A stretch of 11,751 nucleotides of DNA from the NCBI GenBank assembly GCA_003024985.2, contig PXIH01S0022750.1; one strand, given 5' to 3'. The DNA is from Euperipatoides rowelli. Taxonomy: Eukaryota > Onychophora > Udeonychophora > Euonychophora > Peripatopsidae. The notes beneath the pieces were generated by a model, which saw only the letters and a program-made list of their open reading frames with translations, did not search any database and was not told where the DNA came from. Made by a program: the position numbers and the translations under genes. Below, piece after piece: positions 6,811 through 11,751 of the stretch. Numbering within the stretch: the stretch's first letter is position 1; every line of letters begins with the position of its first letter.

Positions 6811-6960
6811 ATGGTCACACATACAAATTTTAAAATTATTATGCATATTGACAACTATCAAAAACGTATTGTAGTAGAACAATTTATCTCAATGTTAAAA
6901 CCAAACCTAAATGTAGCTTCAACTGATAAACAAGTAGAATTGCAGAAAAATATGGGTAAG
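6811..6960 (+). other. Short coding-like stretch, possible GIY-YIG/Penelope C-terminal remnant
   Basis: Fifty codons are open and varied before the frame runs into AT-rich sequence that translates as Leu/Phe/Ile. HIDNYQKRIVVEQFISMLKP (6844-6903) then NLNVASTD resembles the last part of GIY-YIG nucleases and Penelope-like elements, where an R..(K/S)E..xI....P.LN pattern is common. The match is from memory of the pattern only, and the GIY and YIG motifs themselves are absent. A TTGCAG acceptor-like site at 6727-6732 and a GGTAAGG donor-like site near 6954 flank the stretch, so an exon is an alternative. Low confidence. Confidence 0.2.
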
Positions 6961-7198
6961 GATATAGAATTAATTTTATTTTTTATTTTAAATTATGAAT
7001 TATATTTATTGAAATTTTTTTCTTCTATTTTTTTTAATTAAACAAAAGGATTACATATGTACATGTTCCAATCAAATAAATATTTCATACAATACACTAA
7101 ATAAACCAACACTTTCAAGTCAATAGTACAAAGTTATATAGAAAACCCCACCAGAAGTATTGCCTACATTATGTACATATTCAGAAAGAAACAAAAAC
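6961..7198. other. No gene recognised
   Basis: Very AT-rich sequence with T-runs (6975-7036) and no motif, repeat or RNA gene that I can support. Confidence 0.5.
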
Positions 7199-7207
7199 CA
7201 ATTAATA
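7199..7207. repeat. Probable target site duplication, left copy (mini-LINE)
   Basis: caattaata, repeated at 7476-7484. At 9 bp in AT-rich DNA it is only suggestive by itself, but it sits exactly at both element ends. Confidence 0.55.
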
Positions 7208-7221
7208 ATAAACTTCCGGTT

Positions 7222-7232
7222 AAGATGGTGAC
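7222..7232 (+). promoter_or_regulatory. YY1-like site at the mini-LINE 5' end
   Basis: AAGATGGTGAC resembles the YY1 motif AAGATGGCGGC with a C-to-T change that could be CpG decay. Human L1 carries a YY1 site at the same relative place, near the transcription start. Function here is inference only. Confidence 0.35.
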
Positions 7233-7238
7233 CGTTAG

Positions 7239-7388
7239 CCTAGCCAGCCTTTGACCGATGCTCATCTTGAAAACATTGATTTGTGGTTTAAAAAGGTTCA
7301 AAACGACTTATTAGATTTTGATAATTCTATTGTTGACTCTCAAACCAATTCAGAAAGGTATATAAAGCTTCTGAAAAGTTCACCTTAA
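7239..7388 (+). pseudogene. N-terminal ORF1-like fragment in the mini-LINE
   Basis: Open for about 50 codons after a TAG at 7236 and ended by TAA at 7386. It encodes a hydrophilic, helix-prone peptide (LENIDLWFKKVQNDLLDF, then SERYIKLLKSS). Its place next to the LINE 5' head suggests the start of the parent's ORF1. That part is not visible in LINE-A or LINE-B here, so the assignment is by position. No in-frame ATG is present in the open stretch. Confidence 0.4.
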
Positions 7389-7475
7389 GTTGGGTAAATG
7401 TTTGTAAGTTTTGGGCTATAATGCTAGTTCTGTTTTATAATGTAAATATTGTTTTGGTTTTAATAAATAAAAAAA

Positions 7476-7484
7476 CAATTAATA
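7476..7484. repeat. Probable target site duplication, right copy (mini-LINE)
   Basis: caattaata, directly after the terminal A-run. Confidence 0.55.
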
Positions 7485-7669
7485 CATTAATTTAAAAAAC
7501 AACTTGAAACACTATTTGTGCCAAGTTAATAATGAATACACTATAATAAATCAAAACACCTAAATACACAATCTTCCAAACATTTATAATAACTCCCAGG
7601 TTCAACAAGAATCAGTTATTAATTGATTAAACCATTGAAGTGGATAAAATGTTACCATCCCATAATTTG
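7485..7669. other. No gene recognised
   Basis: AT-rich flank between the mini-LINE and the 3' end of LINE-B. I see no coding, repeat or RNA signal in it. Confidence 0.5.
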
Positions 7670-7673
7670 TTTC

Positions 7674-7679
7674 TTTATT
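7674..7679 (-). promoter_or_regulatory. Polyadenylation signal of LINE-B
   Basis: AATAAA on the minus strand, about 230 bases after the end of ORF2, where a LINE 3' end is expected. No long A-run follows it. Confidence 0.5.
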
Positions 7680-7909
7680 AAAAGAAAAGTGAATCATTAA
7701 CAATACAAAGAACAAATATTCCGTATCAATCTTGAAAATTCATTTGGGCCTCATGTTACAATCATTAAGCATTTCACATAATTCAACTCATTTAAAAAAA
7801 TTTATAAGCATATTTTACAAAGCAAAGAAAACAATACCAATACAAAAATTGCAAACACAAGTATCTCTAAAAAAATATTTGTGTAAAGCATTAATCATCA
7901 ACTTGCAAA
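7680..7909 (-). other. LINE-B 3' UTR
   Basis: Lies between the ORF2 stop and the AATAAA. Plus-strand open frames here and at 7994-8224 have the composition of AT-rich noise or antisense of ORF2. It lacks the 24-bp 3' block of LINE-A. Confidence 0.5.
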
Positions 7910-8258
7910 TTATGCCATTAGTTTCTCTGACCAATATTTCTTTGATGTCAAGAGTGGTAATTCAAATAGATCTATTGTGAAAACAAAGTCAATTTGTTTA
8001 CGAATCTGGAGATTCAAATCAATAGTGCCCTTATGAAAAAGGAGATCACAGCGATTTTTCCAAACCGCAAAGCAGATCGAAACTATATATTTGAAAACTA
8101 TAGTGGGGCAATAGATCAAAATTTGCCCAACTTAAAAATGCTGTGTTATTATATTGCAATAAAATTTTATAAAATAATCCCCTGTCACAGCCTGAACTAC
8201 TCTACACTGAAAAAAAAATGCTGAAACGTTTCAGTGCCTTCCCCACCAAAGAGACATT
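7910..8258 (-). pseudogene. LINE-B ORF2 C-terminal region with zinc-knuckle remnant
   Basis: A frame beginning at Cys 8256-8254 reads CLFGGEGTETFQH, with the His at 8220-8218. The final Cys (8206-8204) is reached only by crossing a frame slip in a 9-base T run (8218-8210), giving the family pattern C..(C)....E....H....C. One knuckle Cys is missing. The last block (8119-7910) contains YIVSICFAVWKNRCDLLF, matching the (I/V)WK.RC motif near the ORF2 C-terminus, also seen in LINE-A near 5400. The stop is at about 7910. Confidence 0.7.
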
Positions 8259-9855
8259 TTAGATCTCAAGGGCCAAACAGTTTCTCTGCATTAGATTATG
8301 TTTTGTGGGCAAAATATTTAATCTACATATGTATACAAAATTGGCCATAGCATCCATTAGCCTAAATTTCTTAAAACCCTTAAGATTGACAAATCTAATT
8401 TTATATATCAAGAAAAAAGGATTTTTAGAGATCAAAAATGTATTCATGTTCTTATAATTCAACTTTATGGCATCAGGAAATATCCCATCAATAATTCTAA
8501 AATTCATAACCCATTCCAACACTGAACTATCCCTAAAGATATCTGGGCACTCAAGTGCCTTGGCAATCGTATGAGATAAGCCCTTGGCTTTATTAATCAT
8601 GTTAAACATAAATACCTGATTCAAAACCTTCAAGTACAAAAGTTGAAATCCTCCTCTATTCAATGGGAAATGCATCTTCTACATAGCCATTATCTTAAAT
8701 TTTCCAAATATCCCATTAGATAACATTCTGTTCAATCTAATCATAAACCCTTGAGTAACTTTAGTAAATGGTAAAAAATATGTGAAACATGGGATAGCAT
8801 TAATTAGTTGAACCTTTTCCATCCAATCCCGGGTATCCATATTAATTTTGTTCAACTTTCTTTTTAAAGTATCCAAAATGGATAGAAACAAAGTATGGTT
8901 TATGAATTGTTTTTTATCAATGGGAAACTGAAAACCCAATATTTTTCCATGATCTCCAGTAGCCATCTTATCCTTCAAAACCTTTTTCTTTTTAACGTCA
9001 TATTATGATTTCTCCCAATTTACTGTTGAACCTGACATTCCCTCAAATTCTTTAAGTATAGCCTGAATCCTCTTCCTTTCAACATTATCCATAATAAAAA
9101 ATGAAATGTCATCAATATAATTAATTGTTTTAATATTATCAATTCTTCCTTCTGTCCACACCTCCCTTAAAGTATGATCAATCCTCAAAATTAATTCAAT
9201 TAAATACAAAGAATAAAGGGCAGAAGAGAGTGGAGAACCTTGCAATAATGTCTTCTCACATGAAGCAAATTCTGCAAAAGCCTTATTACTTAAGAAAGCA
9301 TTTTTTTGTGTGTGTCTAATAAATGCAATAATCAACTTTGTGGTTTTATTAACACCCAAATATTTGAAAAGTAATACGATAGATAGTGGATGGAAACTTG
9401 ATCAAAGGCTTTTTTTCATGTCAATCCTCATCAATTTATGTTTCCCCTTCATTTTTTTATCATACACACTAATGGCCAAATGATACTTAATCAAAGCTTG
9501 CTGTATGGATAGGCCTTTAATTCCATAGACATCTTCAGGCAATATATCAACTAACATATGAATTCTATTGAACATTATTTTAGAAAGTGTCTTAAGATCT
9601 TTATTCATTAGAGATATTGGCCTAATATCATTGATTTCAGTTATACTTGCTAAGGCCTGCTTTTTGGGTATAATTTTAATGTATACCAAGTGTTGTTTCT
9701 CAACCAAACTCATATTATTCAAATCATTTAGCAAGAAATTAAAATACTGAAACAAGACCAAAATATATTTTTTGGGCAACATTTTGTAATAACTTATTAC
9801 CAAGCAATCTGGACCTGGAGAGGCATTTCTTTTTTAAGCCTTTAAAACATAATTT
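8259..9855 (-). pseudogene. LINE-B reverse transcriptase and thumb region, catalytic motifs kept
   Basis: The frame from about 9855 to 8259 holds in one phase with few lesions. It opens with ASPGPDCLVISYYKML, then INDIRPISLMNKDLKTLSKI and EDVYGIKGLSIQQALIKYH. Motif A (RIDMKKAFDQV) keeps its Asp (9422-9420), but an extra base in a run of seven (9416-9410) shifts the frame for about 40 bases before it returns. Motif B is QGSPLSSALYSLYLIELI. Motif C is YIDD (9119-9108), with both aspartates. FEGMSGSTVNWEKS, ILGFQF, TRDWMEKVQLINAIPCFTYF and PLNRGGFQLL follow in the usual order, then RLNILPTKHNLMQRN before the knuckle. In-frame stops: TAA at 9836-9834, TAA at 9005-9003, TAG at 8681-8679. Not functional as it stands, yet only a few changes from open. 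Confidence 0.88.
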
Positions 9856-10463
9856 AGCTCATCATAGGCTACATAATTTCCCTATCCAAACTCTGACTTT
9901 CTAGTACAGAAGATTGCTTCAAATTTTTCTCAGTAAAAAATCTAAAATTTTCATTTTTAGACATTGACTGTAATCATATGAACAGTCATTAATGCAAAAT
10001 TCAGCCCAGACATTATCTATATATCTTTGCTGAACCTGATTTACTATTTCTATATCGTCCGTTAATTATTAAATTATTAACCCTAAGGCATGAATTTCCT
10101 TTACCTTCTTAGTATCTTTCAACCTTTTAAAAACAATTGCTTTGGGCGTATTTAAAGCAACATATCTATTTTTATCAACTTCTGTAACAATTTTTTTCTT
10201 TGCACAGTTTCCAGATATTCAATTCTTTTTTTGAGTTTCACAATTTTCAAACTTTGCACACCAATATCAGGTAATGATAAGTTAATTTCTATACATAACA
10301 TTTTTAACTCCTACTGTATAGATTTCCTTTGGATCAATTGTGTTTTCATTGCAGAATTATAAGCGAAGTTTTTAATACACTGCCACTTAATCATAACTTT
10401 TAAATCATTCCATTCATGAGAGAAACTAGTATCCAAATATGAAACAATTTCAGTTATAATTTC
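9856..10463 (-). pseudogene. LINE-B ORF2 linker between EN and RT
   Basis: Broken frames with linker-like content: HEWNDLKVMIKWQCIKNFAY after the endonuclease, a Lys-rich stretch containing VKLKKRIEYLETVQRKK, and a segment with FKRLKDTKKVKEIHALG shortly before the RT. The W..LK..I pattern and the charged helix are usual for L1/Tx1-like linkers. Several stops and frame changes occur, more than in the RT. Confidence 0.5.
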
Positions 10464-11200
10464 CTAATTCCAAAATGGTATGTACCCTCCATGATTCAGT
10501 ACTGCTACCACATTTATCCAATAAGATATCACACAACAAATCAAAACATGACCTGTAAATTGAATCATCTCAAACAACATTGAGAGAAACCACCCAATTG
10601 TTTGGGATATTACCACTCTATGCAATCTGTTAGAGTGAGCTCCCTTAACAAATCTATTTACGACATGGCACACATTAGAAGAGAACGCAACATCATTTAG
10701 ACCAGGTTTTAACATGTTTATCCCACACTATCTGTTTAGAAGCATTGTTAATATTTGCATCACCTGCAATTATTATTTCCTTCGTAACAAAATTATTAAT
10801 GGTTTTATACAACAATTGAAAACATTTCTTTCTAGAAGATAAGACTATGAGAAATGCACATTATAAATTGCAGTCAATTGGTTTTTAATCTCAATAAGCA
10901 TTACCATTAACCTTTCAGGCACTGTGTGCACTTTAATTACATTATTCAACCACTTACGATGCACAACCACAACCACTTATGATGCACTAGAATAGCAATT
11001 CCAGACCATGTCGTTTTGGCTCTGCTTTCATATATTTCTTAACTATTATCATCTAGCATCCATATCTTATTATCATCTTCCTTTATTTTTGTTTCCTGCA
11101 CCAACAAAACTGATGGTAAATGGGATACAATTTTCTTTAAAACGACTTTTACCTTTGAAGCAATATAGAGTCCTCTCATATTAATTGTAGAAACAGAAGA
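10464..11200 (-). pseudogene. LINE-B endonuclease domain, damaged
   Basis: Begins with STINMRGLYIASK (about 11194-11156), the N.RGL start, then VLLVQETKI with the catalytic Glu at 11095-11093. GIAILVH near 11005-10985 is followed by a 23-bp partial duplication, then KNQLTAIYNVHF (10895-10856) and IIIAGDANINNA (about 10779-10744; GDFN with Phe changed to Ala). RLHRVVISQ (10628-10602) stands where the family has R.D...S., with Asp changed to His. TGHVLICCVIS has Gly where the DH aspartate is expected. HGGYIPFWN (10490-10464) matches the g.g.WklN block after the domain. It would not cut DNA. Confidence 0.75.
10948..10987. repeat. Microduplication within the LINE-B endonuclease
   Basis: aaccacttacgatgcac (10948-10964) and aaccacttatgatgcac (10971-10987) differ at one base, a CG/TG difference, and repeat with a 23-bp period. 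The duplicated 23 bases break the endonuclease frame. Confidence 0.8.
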
Positions 11201-11377
11201 GTCATTCTGTGGTCTTTTTGCCATAAACAGAAAGGTTGTACAAATAAAAAAAATAAGCAAAGCATCGTTAGTTCAAATTCTATCAAATAATATTAAAAAT
11301 AAATAAAAAGTGTTTATTACATAGCAAAATTTATCTTTGTCTTTTTCTGAGTATCATCTGGTTCCATATATGATTCA

Positions 11378-11751
11378 TTATCTATTCCTTTTTTTTGCAG
11401 ACATTGAAAACGATGACTTAGTTTTTCTCTTAACATTTAAAAATGGCATAACCGCACATTTTAAATCAGATAGAGTGCTATCAATAGGTAAATTCATTTC
11501 AGTGATATTCACTTCCATCTTGATAGATTCAAACATTATATCTGTTTTCAAGGAAGAATCTGTTTCACTCCGCACCATTTATGTTTTCACTGCTGGTGAT
11601 CTTAAGAAAATTCTTTTTTTTTCAAAATTTCAGAAAAGTCCATAGTTGGATCCTTAAGATCAGACATGTTTGTTCACAACAAATTTGTTTCAGAAGAAAG
11701 ATATGGCTGGATATTCATTTCTCACCATATTGAAGTATCATGCAGATTATA
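11378..11751 (-). pseudogene. LINE-B ORF1, C-terminal part
   Basis: Minus-strand frames from 11751 contain MSDLKDPTMDFSEIL (11671-11627), a frame change in a 9-base run of A (on the minus strand), then an open stretch from 11578 to the stop at 11378. That stretch is acidic and then ends with a Lys/Arg/Ser-rich tail (NVKRKTKSSFSMSAKKRNR). A basic C-terminal tail shortly before the endonuclease start is also seen in LINE-A ORF1, and this supports the call. Zinc knuckles would lie further right, outside the window. The opposite-strand open frame (11337-11645) is a shadow. Confidence 0.45.

Larger units (their letters stand above)
7208..7475 (+). mobile_element. Mini-LINE: 268-bp internally deleted LINE with both ends
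   Basis: The left end starts near AACTTCCGGTTAAGATGGTGACC, typical of a LINE 5' end. It continues into about 50 open codons (7239-7388) and then passes directly into ggctataatgctagttctgtttta (7414-7437), the same 3'-end block that LINE-A carries at 5792-5815. It ends with AATAAA (7462-7467) and an A7 run. A 9-bp repeat brackets it. All of EN and RT is missing. This looks like a short non-autonomous derivative made by internal deletion or by splicing of a LINE transcript, and mobilised by the parent. Whether it is a single event or a multi-copy family cannot be told from one copy. Confidence 0.65.
7670..11751 (-). mobile_element. LINE-B: decayed but well-preserved non-LTR retrotransposon, 5' end outside the window
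   Basis: Minus-strand order from the right edge: ORF1 C-terminal part, endonuclease, linker, RT, C-terminal knuckle region, 3' UTR and AATAAA. The RT keeps both catalytic motifs and lies mostly in one reading frame, so this copy is younger than LINE-A. It is related to LINE-A (both have E.DV.G..G..I..AL before motif A) but its 3' UTR is different, so it belongs to another family of the same clade. Its right (5') end lies beyond 11751, and no TSD can be checked. Confidence 0.85.

Noticed and set aside
6727-6960. Host exon bounded by TTGCAG and GGTAAGG
   Set aside because: The splice-like sites are short and common in AT-rich DNA, and the reading frame does not extend to the acceptor side. Kept only as an alternative to the GIY-YIG idea.
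7732-8224. Two plus-strand ORFs (7732-7980 and 7994-8224)
   Set aside because: They are antisense to the LINE-B C-terminal region and 3' UTR, with no motif and AT-driven composition.
9568-9750. 60-codon plus-strand ORF
   Set aside because: Antisense shadow of the LINE-B RT fingers, which carry clear family motifs on the minus strand.
11337-11645. 102-codon plus-strand ORF
   Set aside because: It is antisense to the LINE-B ORF1 tail. Its Phe/Ser/Ile-rich content is what the antisense of a Lys-rich coding region gives.
1-11751. CRISPR array, bacterial operon, phage or toxin-antitoxin system
   Set aside because: No regularly spaced repeats, ribosome binding sites or intact gene clusters. All recognisable proteins are eukaryotic non-LTR retroelement domains.

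Overview
The window looks like a piece of an AT-rich metazoan nuclear genome made almost entirely of decayed retrotransposons. I see no operons, ribosome binding sites or long intact reading frames. Instead there are apurinic-endonuclease-type non-LTR elements (LINEs) with gag-like zinc knuckles, tRNA-derived SINEs with pol III A and B boxes, A-rich tails, target site duplications (TSDs) and AATAAA signals. The species cannot be named from this sequence. An 'n' at 1615 marks an unresolved base.

Layout. 1-69 is A-rich low-complexity DNA, and about 100-440 holds an unidentified decayed reading frame on the minus strand. About 440-5889 is LINE-A on the plus strand, recognisable from its ORF1 knuckles through endonuclease (EN), linker, reverse transcriptase (RT), C-terminal zinc-knuckle region and 3' UTR. 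Three younger insertions sit inside LINE-A, each with its own TSD: a 131-bp A-tailed fragment (1550-1680), SINE copy 1 (2659-3047, plus) and SINE copy 2 (3174-3579, minus). About 5940-6640 is the EN and linker part of a third LINE (LINE-C) on the minus strand. 6811-6960 is a short plus-strand coding-like stretch that faintly resembles the tail of a GIY-YIG nuclease. 7208-7475 is a 268-bp 'mini-LINE' that joins a LINE-like 5' head to a 3' end shared with LINE-A. 7670-11751 is LINE-B on the minus strand, running off the right edge.

Nothing here is likely to make a working element. LINE-A has lost catalytic aspartates in both EN and RT. LINE-B keeps both RT catalytic motifs but has stops, frameshifts and EN lesions. 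The three LINEs belong to one broad clade, probably L1/Tx1-like: CCHC knuckles in ORF1, an APE-type EN, RT, and a terminal CxxC/H/C region. The best material for follow-up is the SINE family (two inverted copies with clear TSDs and a conserved body hairpin) and the mini-LINE. I found no evidence of a new defence or metabolic system.
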